Shown: piece after piece, positions 13,501 through 26,289 of the stretch
How positions within the stretch are numbered: the first letter of the stretch is position 1
Layout: each line of letters begins with the position of its first letter
From: Atherinomorus stipes
Taxonomy: Eukaryota; Chordata; Actinopteri; Atheriniformes; Atherinidae
Assembly (NCBI GenBank): GCA_023101725.1
Contig: JALJCO010001181.1
Coordinates: 124,001 to 188,000, forward strand
Direction: 5' to 3'
Length of the DNA: 64,000 bases
Made by a program: the position numbers and the translations under genes
The notes under the pieces: generated by a model
What the model was told of the DNA's origin: nothing
What the model saw: the letters and a program-made list of their open reading frames with translations, nothing else
The model's database searches: none

Positions 13501-14220
13501 AGGTGCCATAGCATTAATTTTCACTTTTCTGGGGTTTTGGGGGTATAATATGATCTGTTGTGCACTGATGAGGCCATGTGAATGTCCAGAGTGAGAATCA
13601 AAGTTCCTGTTTATGGTTTGTCAGCTTTCTGTCTTTGTTCAGAAACGGTTGAATCAGACAGCAACTTATCATTCTACGTAATTCAGTTGCTCCAATAAGA
13701 GCACACTATAAAGTAAACAGCCCCCCCCCCCCCCTCCTCTCTCCTAACATGCACCGTCCGCTTGCCCCCCTCCCTGTCTGATTCAACTGCGAGAGGGAGA
13801 GTGACTGCTACTGTTAGCAGTCAGGTCTGGGTTAACAAACAAATGGATTTAAAAGAAAACTTCTGCAGCAACACTGAGGGAGGCGACCACAACCTTGTCA
13901 TTACCTGTAAGTTTATTTTCTAAATGCTGTCTTGTCTGATAAATAGCTCACTGTCTGAAGTGCCCATGTTGCTAACAGTTAGCCTTTAGCAAACTTCAAC
14001 CGCTAGGGCAGCTTGACCTACTTTCTCTAAATAAGGTTGTAGCCAAATAAGGTGTAGCCAATCAAAATGAAGTCAACTTGGTCTCTGGGTAAAGCTCCAT
14101 ATCATAACCGGACCCAACTGTTTTACTGAGGATGTGAGGTCTGGCGTTTCAAAACAATACCCCGCTGAAAAAAACGCCGATTTCCCCTCAAATTTGACTT
14201 TTATATATTTACATGTAAAA
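13497..14220. other. Possible TTAA element (right end unclear)
   Basis: Begins TTAAAGGTGCCATAGCATTA, like the other TTAA-bounded ends here. I could not find the matching right end. Also holds a poly-C run at about 13721-13734. No gene. Confidence 0.35.
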
Positions 14221-15490
14221 AGCTCTGACAGAGAGAAAATTAGCATCTAACGCAAAGAAATCACCAAACAAGCACAAAACAAAACACACAACAGAGCACA
14301 CGTAAAATCCTGTTCTGTGTAGCTACAAAAACAAACTGCACAATGCCAAAAAGATGAGTTTCTAGATGTTTTTAGTCAGCGTGCAGTCACATGTGTAACA
14401 CATGATTTGCACATCAGAGCTGTGTTATTTCCAAATGTTGATGCATCAAATTCAAAACACCTATAGGGACGTATAAGATTCAACACAGTACGTGTGTAAA
14501 AGAGTATTTAACTAGCATGTGCAGCTCTATCCTGCTGCTATGAGTGAGCATGTGTGTGACGCCTGCTTTTCTCCCCTTTACGGCCTCTGACTTTATCTGC
14601 CTTTACAGTTTATGTGACAAACTTGGAAACGCTCAGCAGGCACACGGAAACACGCAGTAACACACTGAGCTTGTGCTTTTCAACAATAGTAGACAGTGTG
14701 TTCAAGTCCATCTGTCCATGTTTGTGTGTGTTTTTTTACATTCAACCACAAATAAATGTTTTGTTCAGGCAAAACCGGGCTTGACACACTGTTTCTCCTC
14801 CACTCCAGTGTATCTTTGTTTAGAACTGTGTGTGGTTGCGTGTGTGCATGTGTATGCATGTGTGCACGTGGGCGTCCTCTCAGTGAACAGAGAGAAAAAA
14901 AAAAAGAGGAAAATAGAGGGAGAGGTCAGGTTTCTCTCCCATAATGCAACTCTCTCTCCCATCCCTCAACCCCTCCCTCCTCCATGCCGGTTGCCCATGG
15001 CAACACACTTATAATGAGGTCAGATGGACATCCAATAATATTCACCAGCTAAAGCAATGGACACAGCGAGTGAGGTGGTTTGGGACAGACAGAAGTCAAA
15101 GTGTCAGACGCAGAACCAGCAGCAAGACAAGATGGCCGCCACATAAACAATAAGTTGGCAATGAAACTGAAAGTGATCTCAAACCTGTTCCAACTTTAAT
15201 TTCAACTTCAGCATTGGATAAGTTTGAACAGGGAGTTTGGCTTCATGACATCAAACAGAAATGTGAGAGTCAGTTAAAGGTAAAAGTTAAAGTTCAGCGT
15301 ATTAAAGCTGATGTTCAGATGAAAAAGTTGGGAAAAGTCAATCTGCAAAAATCTAGTAACTAGATTTTTTTCACCACCTCCACACACAAGGATTTGGATT
15401 GCATTATGTTGTTAAAACCAAGTGTCAAAGAAAGTGCCAAAGGTCCCAAATACATTACAAGAAATAAGCACTAAAAGTCAAAGGCCTTTT
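14221..15490. other. No gene recognised
   Basis: Short GT-rich and pyrimidine-rich patches (about 14720-14960) create overlapping frames. No domain or splice pattern is convincing. Confidence 0.5.
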
Positions 15491-15499
15491 TAAACAAGT

Positions 15500-16030
15500 T
15501 GTCCACAAAATTATTCATACCCTAATAAAAAAAAAGGCTAAACGCACAATAATAATTGGCATAACAAGAAACTAAAGAAATTAGTAATAAATGAAAATTT
15601 GAAATATTATAATTTAGTGAAATAAATAATTGTTTTTGAATTGTGGTTGAAAGTAATAATAAAAACAAACAAACAAAACTGTCCCAGACACATTAGAGCA
15701 CCTTTTCCATGAACAGTGAACCAAAATACCTGTCAACAGGTCTAGAAGTCCTTTTGAACATTAGAAAAACTCCTGATTGCAGTGAATGCCTCAAAGTGAG
15801 GCTCAACAAAATTTTAGCTTCGGAGCCTCATCACACTTGTTTTCTTGTTTTTTTTTTTTTGTGTGTGTGTTTGTTTTAAATATTTTTGTTGAACCACAAT
15901 TCATCATGAATGTTATGATTTTCATAAAAGTTTTATTCATTATTACTTTTGTCAATTTCAACTTATTTCACCGACAGCTGATTTTTATTATCTTCGTTTA
16001 TTGGGGGTATGAATAATTTTGAGGATGACT
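15500..16030. mobile_element. Mariner-like MITE (copy 1)
   Basis: Ends read GTCCACAAAATTATTCATAC and, at the right, the complement GTATGAATAATTTTGAGGAT. Internal sequence (CTGTCCCAGACACATTAGAG, CCTGTCAACAGG, TTTTGAACATTAGA) is shared with 41263-41779 and 45797-46570. No intact transposase. Confidence 0.8.
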
Positions 16031-16575
16031 CTCGGTCTTGATTTTTGCTTTGAATAGAGGCAGATCAGTGATGGAGCGCTTCTAGGGGAAGAATTTTCTA
16101 AAATGTTGGACCTGAAACAGAAAAAGATAGATTCCCCATTGCTTGTACCTGGATCGGGGCACCTCCAACAGATGTTGACCAATGTAAAGCTCTGCTTGGC
16201 TGACAATAATAAGGCAGTTCGACAAGTTGCACCATATATAGTTGTGCTAAAATAGCATCATTCACATACCTGCACAATTGAAGACACAGACTTTATAATA
16301 AATATTTCACAATAAAATGTAATCGAGAAATCTCAAGGATTAATGAATTTTGAAAATTAAATTTCTGATGCAGTGAGTTAAGTTGTGTGAGGTTTTACAG
16401 AAAATAAAGGAAGTAAAATCCACTCATTCAAAATATTTTGTCTTTTTTTTTACTTGTTGTTTTGGAGACTAAAAACTAATCTTAATTCAGTCACTGAGCA
16501 TGAATGACCCCACCCCCCTAAAAATAAAATCTGCTGTAGACATTGCTTGACCAGGTTGCCAAACACGACCTAATA

Positions 16576-16831
16576 CACTGCAAAAACTTTTTAAAAACTT
16601 ATTTTAAAAGTGACCAAGATTTGTTTTGCTTATGATAAGAAAAAGATCTGCCAGTGGAAAAAGTGAAATTTTCTTCATAAGATTTCTTGAAATAAGATGC
16701 ATTTGTCTTAAAACAAGTTCCTATATCTCACTGAAATGTTTTCCTTTTGGTGATTTTGTCTTATGAGTGTGATGAGACATTTTGACTACAAATCAGAAAA
16801 ATATACTAGGTAAGATTTGAGTTTTGCAGTG
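16576..16831. mobile_element. Small MITE with CACTGCAAAAAC ends
   Basis: The left end CACTGCAAAAACTTTTTAAA and right end GAGTTTTGCAGTG are inverted. The interior is AT-rich and non-coding. This end type is widespread in fish. Confidence 0.75.
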
Positions 16832-18430
16832 TACGCTTGTGAAAAGTACCACAGAGAGGTCTTGTCGACAAGACAACAGGCCAAGAAAGCACAACTAACA
16901 ACTCTTAGAGAAAAGCAACCAGAACAAATCCTGATTCACATGAGTGGGAGGCTTAAAACTGTCCTGCACAGTGGTTAGTGCAGTTTATACTTTCACTTTC
17001 ATGAGCTATAGAAGTCAAATCAAAAATTAAAAAGTCAAAGAAATTTGCGACTGATTCATAAATAGAGGAAACCTGATGCAAAGATCTGTAGTTAAACAGC
17101 TTGAGAAGTAGTAAACTGACTCTAAAGTGGTCCAATATTATCATTATATTATCAAAATCAAATGAAAATATTCTGTAAATGCAGTTTTATCAGCAGCTTG
17201 TATTTTAAGTCTGTTTTGCGTACAAGACCAATATAAACATCTATTTTTAATCAGCTATTTCAATATGATTTATCGTTCAAAAAGTGATTTAAAATTTAAA
17301 ATATCAACAGACCATTTTTGTGGCTAAAATTAGAGTTTAAAGTTGGATGGGATGGTTTTAGTTAATCAAACAACTAGAAACTAAAGTGTTTTTTTTTTTT
17401 TTTTTTAAGTATTGATTTGAATAGCCTTTGTCTGACACTTGTGTTCCCATATGAAGATGATAATGGGAGAAGTGTGGATAAGTTGCCATGAAGATGATGA
17501 AATAATGACAGCAACTCTGCACTCCATACCTGTGGGCACTGTGGTTATAAAATTATTGCAACACAGAGCTGAGTCAAGTTTTTATAGTGCCTGGAAGGAC
17601 TCCAACACAAAGACCTCAAACAAAAGAAATGAGGGATGAAGATGTAAAGAAACGGGTAAGAAAGGAAAAGGGAATTAGGAAGATGTGAGCAAGAGAGAGA
17701 TCAGGCTGAGGTGTAGGATAAGGATTTTTTCCCCCCTCTCTCATTCAGGTTCAACGGCTTTCATTTCTCAGACAAAGGAACGAGCAGCTTTTGAGCCTCC
17801 ATGCCATGTCTGTCTGAAGGATCCATTTTAGACTGCCAATCAAAATGAACCCAGGTAATTTGCATACCAGCTACTGAGGCCCATTCAAAACAAGCGAAAC
17901 AGCTCCCCCTAGTGTTCACTGTGGAACACTGCATCACTCTACAGCTGCCAAACACGGAGACTTGGTGGAATAATTACACCATCAACATTGATAATCAGTT
18001 TGATAAATTAAAACCAATATATTCATTAACCTGCTATCAGATTGTTTGAAATTTTATGTCAGAGATTGGATTGGATATGATCTGTTTCAGAGATTAATTT
18101 TGTGCTTGTTTTTTTTTTTTTAGATGTAAATGCCATATTTGGTTACATGTATTTGAAATCTAGCTTTACATTTGTATCAAAACTTGTTCAACTTTTTTTT
18201 CCCTATAGTTTCCATACGTGAGTGGAAGCGTTAAATCATTATTTTTTAATTCACTTAATGCTTAAATAAATGTAACTGTATGCAACACATCCTCTGCCAC
18301 ATATTTTTTTCTTTGTTTCTGCTGCAACAGAATTGGGCAATATTATGCATTTTTGTCTAAATAAATAAAAGAATGGGAAAAAAAGGAAATAAACTGAAAC
18401 TGCAGCTGGTGACAAAAGGGAACAATATGA
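16832..18430. other. No gene recognised
   Basis: AT-rich DNA with homopolymer runs. The phrase AGCTCCCCCTAGTGTTCACT (about 17901-17920) looks repeat-derived. No exon supported. Confidence 0.5.
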
Positions 18431-18929
18431 ACAAAAATGGTCATGTGGTAAAAGTTTGGGTTAGCACATGTGAAATCAGGGTGAAACAATATTGAAATAT
18501 TCTCTTTATTTGTTCCAAACATGCACTGTTTCTAAAATTGATAGATTACAGAGCAGAATCACTGATTATTTCTTCAGATTTTGACATTAATAGTTCGTTA
18601 TTAGGATCTCAGAGTTTATAAACTGGTGATGCTCACTGCTGGCAATCATATCAAGTAATAATGAAAATGAAATAAAGCAAGTGAGTGAAAATGAAAATGA
18701 TTTATTCATCCCCTGAGGGAATTAAGTAATGCTGATAAAAAAAGAAAAAAAATTATGTTCCCAAAGCTGGGCCACTGCTTTTTTAGCTCTTAAAAATTAC
18801 CCACCCCCTACCTCCCACCCCCAGCAGCCTGCTGCTGCTGCCTGCATCAGTTCAGCTGAGCTGAACATATTCTATTACTATTGTACGAGTCCATGCATTT
18901 GTGTTGGGTGGTCCCAAATATGTCCTGAA

Positions 18930-19170
18930 AAGTCTCCAGCTGATCCAAAATGAAGCAGTGACGGTTCTGATGGGAACCAACAGGAGAGATCATATTTCTC
19001 CAGTTCTAACTCCCTGTTAAATCCAGGATAATATCCTTCTCCACACATATGAAGTTTTTAATTACCAAGCTCCATAGTATGTCAAAACATTTCATAGTTC
19101 CATTTATTCCCAGCAGAGCACTTGGCTCTCAGACTGCAGGTCTACTTGTGGTTCTAAGAGTCTCTAAGGC
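18930..19170 (+). mobile_element. L2-like LINE reverse transcriptase C-terminal fragment
   Basis: Broken frames read LQLIQNEAVTVLMGTNRRDH then ISPVLTPC, and further on YEVF, matching the conserved end of L2/CR1-type ORF2 (LQ.VQN.AAR.LTGT...DHITPVL). Truncated at both sides; lies inside the 3' flank of the degenerate Cdc42 copy. Confidence 0.75.
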
Positions 19171-19610
19171 CCCTTTTCCACTGAGCCGATTTGAGAGCCG
19201 ATTTGGAGCCGGTACCTGAGAAAAAACGGTTCCTTGGCTTTCCACCTCCAAAGCACCGGCTCCTGGCTCCCAAAACTGGTTCAAGACTTGGCAGCACTTC
19301 GTTGCTGGGCCAGAGGGAAGAACCGGTTCACGTAGCTTGCGTCAGGGTTACCGGGCAAACACAGAAGTGTTTCAAGCCAGCGGACCAATCAATTAAAAGA
19401 TAAACTAAACTGGTCCAAGGAGGAGACCGGATGTTTCAGACGTGGAGAAGCCCACATAAAAAAAGATATTATCCACGATTTGTTTTTAGCTCTGCCCTAT
19501 GTGTTTTATTTACATAAGCAGCAATAGAAAAATGTCCCTCACTGGCTGGAAGCCGGTGACGCGCAGCGCCGAGCTTCGTCATGCCAATGCCAAATAACCT
19601 CAGTAAACAC

Positions 19611-20148
19611 TTAAAGGTAGAGCCCGACGTTTCCCCCCTGAAAATAAACGTTAGACTTGTGCAAGTGGAAATCCATCTCAAACTGCGCCTTTGGGCCTCT
19701 ACTTGCGTGCCGTGGTGCGTTTGAATGCAACTCCCTCTCCCCCTGCTTGTAATTCGCTCTTTTGTATTGTTTTGTTGTGTTCGGGACGTTTCTCGGTGGA
19801 GATTTCTGTTTTTATCTCCAGCCAATGACAGAGCTAAGGACATGACGCCGTGTGGGAATAAGCTCATGATTGGAGCAGATGCCAGTCACTCGAACTCTCG
19901 AAGGAAAAAGAAAGAAAGAAAAGACGGCGGATGCACCGAAGAAAAGGTAAGAGCTCTAGATAATGCAAGTTGGCAAACCAGGGCTAATATTAGTTTGGCT
20001 TTTACCCGCTTCTGAGCTCTGAAGGAGAGGCTTGAAGCTGAATAGTTTGATAAACGAGGTGGCCATTAGCCTGAGAGGGAGGGGCGCTAAGTTTGAATGC
20101 TGCTGTTTGCAAACAGAAACGTGGGGGGACTTCGGACTTCACCTTTAA
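19611..20148. mobile_element. TTAA-bounded MITE, complete copy
   Basis: 538 bp. Ends TTAAAGGTAGAGCCCGACGT and the complement of TTAAAGGTGAAGTCCGAAGT. Same family as 60085-60631 (inverted) and 1078-1285. A basic stretch (SRRKKKERK) and TRANISLAFTRF can be read across it with stops. Confidence 0.85.
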
Positions 20149-20290
20149 AGACACACAACAGAACTTGTAGACCTTAAATTCAATCTGTTTGCATCCTTAG
20201 CTAGGCTATTATGAACTGCTGTGAATTGATTTGTTGGTGAAGTGTCCTGAGCTGACATTGTTGTGAACTGTTGGAACTTTGTAAAAAAAT
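20145..20290. repeat. Abutting TTAA-element end and dispersed repeat tail
   Basis: TTAAAGACACACAACAGAAC matches the left end of the element at 29631-30323 and shares its TTAA with the preceding MITE. It is followed by the CTTAGCTAGGCTATTATGAA tail also found near 13455. Confidence 0.55.
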
Positions 20291-21090
20291 AATGGAAAGA
20301 GTCTGTACATAGCCGATTTTACATCTGTTAACAGCTGCTTGCTGAGTTTTGGTTTGGCCGTCTTTGGATTGGCTACAGCCCACAGCAGCCTACAACTTCC
20401 TGTTAGTAAACTGTCAACAGCATCAGATCACGAGCCATCATTCCTGGAGAAAGAGAATGTTTATGCAGATATCAAATCACCTTCGTTTTTCACACTGCTT
20501 TTGTATTTTGGTTTAGTTTTTGCTGAATAAATTATTGCAATGCGCCTTGTTTTGTTGTCATCTGAGGTTGGATTGGCCTACTTCTAAGACTAAAGGACAT
20601 CATTTATGTCCTTGATTTGAAAAACTTTTTGTTTCCACACATAATTACAACAAATTGTAAAAAAGAAAGAAGTTCTGTGAGACACCAGTGAAAAACGCCT
20701 TCCAGTCCATGAGATTTGTCTGTTTCAGGATATGATGTGTCCTCATGGGTGCGTCAGGAAGGAAAAATGGCAATGTGACTTTAATAAAACGGACTTGTGT
20801 GCATTTGAATGTGTCTCCGTTTCGACTTCATTTGTCAGACACACACTGTTCCTTTGTTAGGTGAAAATGCAGTGGCTCGAACTTGAGTAAATACTCAGTA
20901 GTTTTCGTGTCGTGTTGAGAACTCCTCTTTTCTCATGTGAGGAAGATTATTGAAAATGTACATTTTGGTACGATTGAACAAGTCTATACTCAAAAACACA
21001 AACATGCATGTTGTATTGCACAATTTCCTGATTTCTTACAATAAAAACTTCTTACGGCCGGAACTGGATTTAGTTGTGATATGACTGGAG

Positions 21091-21091
<1 letters not shown>

Positions 21092-21145
<54 letters not shown>
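21092..21145. repeat. (AT)n microsatellite
   Basis: About 54 bp of perfect AT dinucleotide. Confidence 0.98.
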
Positions 21146-21147
<2 letters not shown>

Positions 21148-22008
21148 CTTTTCTAAGCTTTGAGTGCCTTTGAGTGCCTTAAAAAGTGCCTAAAAAAGCG
21201 CGATATAAATCTAATCAATTATTGAAAATTTATGTCACTGCTCCATAAACTGAGTCAGTCAATTCTTACACTACATAAGGAGATTAATTCAAGATGAAAT
21301 AAATGTTAAAATAATTTAAATGCCAAACTTAGTGGATCAATTCTTTTAAATGTATATAGATAATGTATATATCATTTTCCCATTTATTTGTCATCTTTGG
21401 GATGTTACAAATGGAGCTGCAGTGATGCAGATGAATCACTTGACATTTCCATAAAAAAAAAAAAAAAAACACTAGCCATAGTAAAGAAGTTGTTTGGAAT
21501 AAATCACAGGATGTACAGAAAAGTTAAAAACAGAAAGACAAAAGAAAAATTAAGTGACATTTATGTCACCATTTAAAAACATATATTGTTAAAAAATATT
21601 GTGTCCAGAAAATCCAAACACTCGAGAGGTTTTGTTTTTCTAAATTCGAGGAGATTACTGGCATATAAAAAGGGCTGTTGTTTTAAAAACAAACAATGGG
21701 ACCCCTTCCTTTATTCAGAACGAGTTTTTGTCATTTATATCAGGGCCGAGAAAGCTGTTTGTCCAATTCTCCAAAGATACTGAGATGACTTTCAGTTTCA
21801 GCTGTGAGCGTGACTCCGTCTGGTTTGAACCATCCGAGGTTCAAACTTCAACCAGAGTTTAAGTCATAGTGGGATGAAACAAATAAAGCATCAGCTTCAC
21901 TACAAATGTGTCTACATCACCAGCACTTTCTCTGTTCATGTTTGTCTCTTCCCTGTCTACCTCCAGTTATTCCTCCTCGTCTTCCTCCTCCTCCTCCTCC
22001 TCTGGCAT

Positions 22009-22098
22009 CTATAGGAGGATGCAGCGCTTTTTGGCTTTATTTTCTGGATGTTTCAGAGCTGCCAGGATGGCCTCATCAAACACGTCATTCACTCCTTC
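22009..22098 (-). pseudogene. Exon 5 of the degenerate Cdc42 copy (open)
   Basis: 90 nt after acceptor tctttttcag. Reads [20 protein letters not shown], then KAKKRCILL and TAG. About 14 of 90 bases differ from the functional exon. The first residue (E for R) and K for E in the last helix are unusual for Cdc42. Confidence 0.85.
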
Positions 22099-22500
22099 CT
22101 GAAAAAGAGACACTGATGAGCTGTTTTTTTTCAGTCTTTGGGGAAATAAAAGGCATTGTTAAATGTTCCTGTTTATCCTGATACTGTGATCAGTCAATAA
22201 CGGGATAAGAGACCCATAGGAAAAACGTGCTTCTCATTTGTGGCTCAATCTCATCTCTTGAGGTCAGTTTGAGCTTCTCATAATGGTATCATTCTGTAAT
22301 CATTTGTTTCTGAATTACTTCTCCCAAGGGTCCCTTAGGAGTAAGAGGTGAGCTAAAAGGAAAAAAGACATCACTGAGACAAAAGAGGTTGGGATAACTA
22401 TTTGAGCAATACTTGAGAAGTGGGATAAACAGAAGAGATCTCATAATTGTATGCCCCTGATCTCAATTATTTTGTGTATTTTGAAGGGGAATAAAAGAAT

Positions 22501-23073
22501 ACACACTCAAAGAAAAGGTACCAATTTGTACTTAAAAGGGTACAAACGCTTGTCGCTGGGGGTGTTCTTTTGAAAGACATTTCTGTACCCTTCGGTCCTG
22601 GTCCATTTTTGTACCTTATCAAGCTGTATCAGTTTATAAAGTACAATTAAACCAATTAGAAATGATGAATAAAAGTCAATAAAATAGAGATTATGACAAC
22701 AATCAAAGATGCTAATAATAAATGAGTAATTATTATATAAATATAAGGCCAAACTATATATAGTTATTCATATAATTATTACTATGATTTTTATGAAAAT
22801 CATAACATAATAACTATAATTATACTACTGTTTAGAAGTACTGCTATTTATAGTTATTGTACAAGCTGCGCACATTTTTCAATGCTGCAGGTACCCTTAG
22901 GGTTGAAATGGTACAAATTTGTACTTTATATTACTTTGGACCCTTTTTTCATAGTATATAGGTACTTCTGGCATTATAAAGACCAATATTGTACTTTTGA
23001 GACAACATTTGTAAAAAATGTACCTACAGGTACAGAAATGTTGCTGTCTCACACCCTCTATTTTTGAGTGTGT
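22501..23073. mobile_element. MITE with ACACACTCAAA ends, in the last pseudogene intron
   Basis: The left ACACACTCAAAGAAAAGGTA is mirrored by the right TATTTTTGAGTGTGT. Both sides carry repeated GGTAC / TTTGTAC motifs. Absent from the matching intron of the functional gene, so it arrived after the duplication or was lost there. Confidence 0.75.
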
Positions 23074-23460
23074 AGCATGAGATGAATCTGAAACATTTAT
23101 GAGACAAATCTGAGAACTCAAACAGTGAGCCGTGAGAGACAGAACCATGTATGTCTCTCACTGAGACATAACTGAGATATGGGTTCAAAGTAACGATATC
23201 AAATTGAGACATACTTTAGAGCAGCACAATATGACTCGTTTTTCTCAGCTGAGCTCAGGAGGAGACAGATGTGAGAGAGTTTAGATAGCTGGCACAGTGC
23301 TCACTGTGAGACTTATTTCTCAGGACATTTGAGAAGAAAGAGAAAACCACTTTAGTCTCAATTAGTGCTCATTTATATCTAGGAGATGCAAATGTGACAA
23401 AAAAAGAGATCTTTCCTTCAATTTTGCTTTGCTATGGGGACCTTTTCCTTCTCTCTGTAC

Positions 23461-23658
23461 CTTTGTAAGAGCCGAACACTCCATGTATTTAACGGCTTTG
23501 AGCTCGCGAGCCAGTTTCTTTCCACTCTCATAGGTCACTGCTTTCTCGTTCATCTTGGCCAGTTTCTCCAGAGCGTTGCTGTCGTCTCTCAGATCCAGCT
23601 GAGTCCCAACCAGCAGGAACGGCGTCTGTGGGCAGTGGTGTGAAATCTCTGGGACCCA
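23461..23658 (-). pseudogene. Exon 4 of the degenerate Cdc42 copy (open)
   Basis: 198 nt, still open, [14 protein letters not shown] to SALTK with donor gtacagag. About 24 of 198 bases differ from the functional exon. TQLD replaces TQVD, and the insert region reads [18 protein letters not shown]. Confidence 0.85.
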
Positions 23659-24271
23659 CTGTGAAAAGATGGGTTTTGGCTCAGGGCTGTTAGACATAGA
23701 CTGCAACTCCAACTGCTCTACATTTTGCTGTGTTTGTGTGAATGCATCTATATGAGAGATAGATATATGGTAGATATATATACGGTCGTTCTTTTATCCT
23801 TTCCGGGTGGTTTTTGGACATGTTTGCATTTTTTTCAAGTGCTCATGGATGTCTTCAACATAATAGTTTTTTTAATACACTTTTATCTTACAAAAAAAAA
23901 AAAACATTGCATTAAAAATTATAAAGTAATTTTATTTTACAATTTGATTAGCAACAAAATGAAAAAGGCAACTAAAACTTAAACTTAAACTTAAATCCTG
24001 AAAAGAATCAAGCTAAATTTCTGCTTAAATGTAGCAAAAAAAAAAAAAAAAAAAAAATCATTAAATTATCAGAAAATCTGTAAAATAAAATGTGAATAAA
24101 TTATCTTTTAAAAAAAAGGCACTGCACCAATAAAACTAGCTGGGAAGTAACTAACATGATGCAATATAAGTTAAAGAGTACACTGGACAATATAAACCGT
24201 CCTGCAATACTGAGTTTGCCCCTAAGAACAGCTAAATGGACACATGCTAAAAACAAATTAATTTTGCAAAC

Positions 24272-24381
24272 CTTCTCTCTGACGTTCTCAAAGGAGGAGG
24301 GTGATACAACAGAGAAGCAGACGAGAAAAACATCAGTCTGAGGATAGCTGAGGGGTCGCAGTCTGTCGTAGTCCTCGTGAG
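24272..24381 (-). pseudogene. Exon 3 of the degenerate Cdc42 copy (open)
   Basis: 110 nt, GT-AG intact. Four differences from the functional exon: two change G60 to A and Q61 to H, two are synonymous. The rest ([20 protein letters not shown] and beyond) is identical in protein. Confidence 0.85.
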
Positions 24382-24567
24382 CTGAACAATCATTAACAAA
24401 AAAACCCCACAGATATTAAAACAATTCTCTACCTATTTAACTATTTAACTGAAGTTTCTGATAATTAGCTACCTAATATACAAGTAGGTCCAACACTGGT
24501 ATATTTACTGGTATTAACGTCAGAATGATTCAGTGCAGGAATGAGAGAAGTGTCGGCTTATTTGTAC

Positions 24568-24640
24568 CTGCAGTGTCAAACAGTCCTAGAGTGTATGGCT
24601 CCCCACCGATCATCACTGTCATGAAATAGTTGTCAAACAC
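24568..24640 (-). pseudogene. Exon 2 of the degenerate Cdc42 copy (open)
   Basis: 73 nt, splice sites intact, reads [13 protein letters not shown] and on to DTA. It differs from the functional exon at only 3 of 73 bases, all in the two adjacent codons for residues 41-42 (AV to FM) and all amino-acid changing. Confidence 0.85.
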
Positions 24641-25171
24641 CTGAGGGTGACAGGTTGATTAGATTAATTATGGGTTGGAAAATAAGCATAAAGGAAGCAG
24701 AGAAAAGAAGTGAAAATATGAAGAACTCGTAGGACCACACCCTGTAAATTGCAATATTGGTTTTAATAGAATGTATTTGGTAGGTAGAACTTAACTTGAA
24801 CTAGTTGTTAGTAATACTAATCTCAAATAAATTGTAAGAACTTTGGAGGGCAACATGCTAGATAACTTAATTTCCTTAAATTGAATCAGTTTAATTAAAA
24901 TGAGTACAGGGAAATTAGTGATGGTGAGGGAGTACACAACGCAGTTCACTTCTTTTAACAATAAATTAGAGGATAATTCACAAATGAAGGATCTATAAAT
25001 GATGTTGGTAGTGTCATGTGACTGCTCTTAACTTGTTTGTTTATTCCTGTATCTAATACCTACTATCCAGCAGCTGCTGCACCGCGACAAAGACGTCTGT
25101 GGTCTGACATTAGTTTTAGCTAAAACCACCCAAACTGCCTTCTTGCTACATAGTATGAACAATCAATTACT

Positions 25172-25561
25172 TTAAAGTTATACCGTGTAACTTTTGGCCA
25201 CTATCGGCACTAAACCTGTAACTTCCTACTGGCGCCACAACTGTCTCAAAATTAAACAGTCTCAGTCTGTGTTTTATAAAAGTGTTGCAGACCACTTTGA
25301 AAAGCTGATTTTTAAGTCATCAACCCACTAATCAAAGCACTTCAGGTTACATGATCCAATGAGAGACGGCCCGCTCCTGAGAAGTTACAATGCCTGGTTT
25401 TCGAGAATGGCAGCCCCCTCGGAGCAACGGCATGTGTCAAGTGCTCTATATTGACTGCAGAAATCAGCTATAGTCACTTATATTAATAATAATTTTAAAT
25501 ATATAATGTATCATAATATTTGGCTAACATTGGGTTCAAAAGTTACACGGTATCACTTTAA
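25172..25561. mobile_element. TTAA-bounded MITE in the pseudogene intron
   Basis: Ends TTAAAGTTATACCGTGTAAC and complement of TTAAAGTGATACCGTGTAAC. Related to 28916-29634 (shared CGGTAT and CCCCCTCGGAGCA). Not at the matching place in the functional gene. Confidence 0.85.
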
Positions 25562-26289
25562 GTAAGATGGACTTAAAATCGTTATGTTGGCACAAAAGAA
25601 AATTAAGTTTGTGTGAAGCATCTCATCTACAGTAATTTATGTGAAATTAATCTCATCAAGTTTCCTCCACAACCTCACTCACTTACAGCTTCATCACATT
25701 TATCAAGTTCAGATAAGTTCTGCAAACTTAAACTATTTTAGTTTATTCTACTTAATAGCTCCTTTCACTGAATACTTAATTTTTTTATTTAAGGCAGCAA
25801 GTTTGCGTAATTTAAAAAAAAAGTAAAGCCAATTAGTTCGAGTTTACAGTGCAGACATTCATCAAAACAATTTCACCTCAGATTTTTGTCTGACCGAAGA
25901 AGCTACCAGGATATACTGAAAAGCAGACAAACTTAACCTTTTTGAGCTAACAACAGCAGTATGGCTTGGTGTGAGAGGACATCTAAAAAAGCTATTAGCA
26001 CCTAAACTACCACTTAATATTATAATTGATATCAAAACGAATGGCAGAAAACAGCTTTAGAAAAAAAGTCTCTTCAGTAATACGTTATCCTTGAGGCTTA
26101 TATAACTACATTAATATGCATTTACACATCATGTTATGTAATCAGGTGTTTACAACTTGATCAACATGCAGCCAGTATAGGTGTGCCAAATATTAGTTAT
26201 GATGAATAAAAAGCTTGACTGCATACAAATACAATGTCCCTAACAAAGCTTGTTTTTAGTTTTCTTATTCCAAGTACTTGGAAAAGTAG

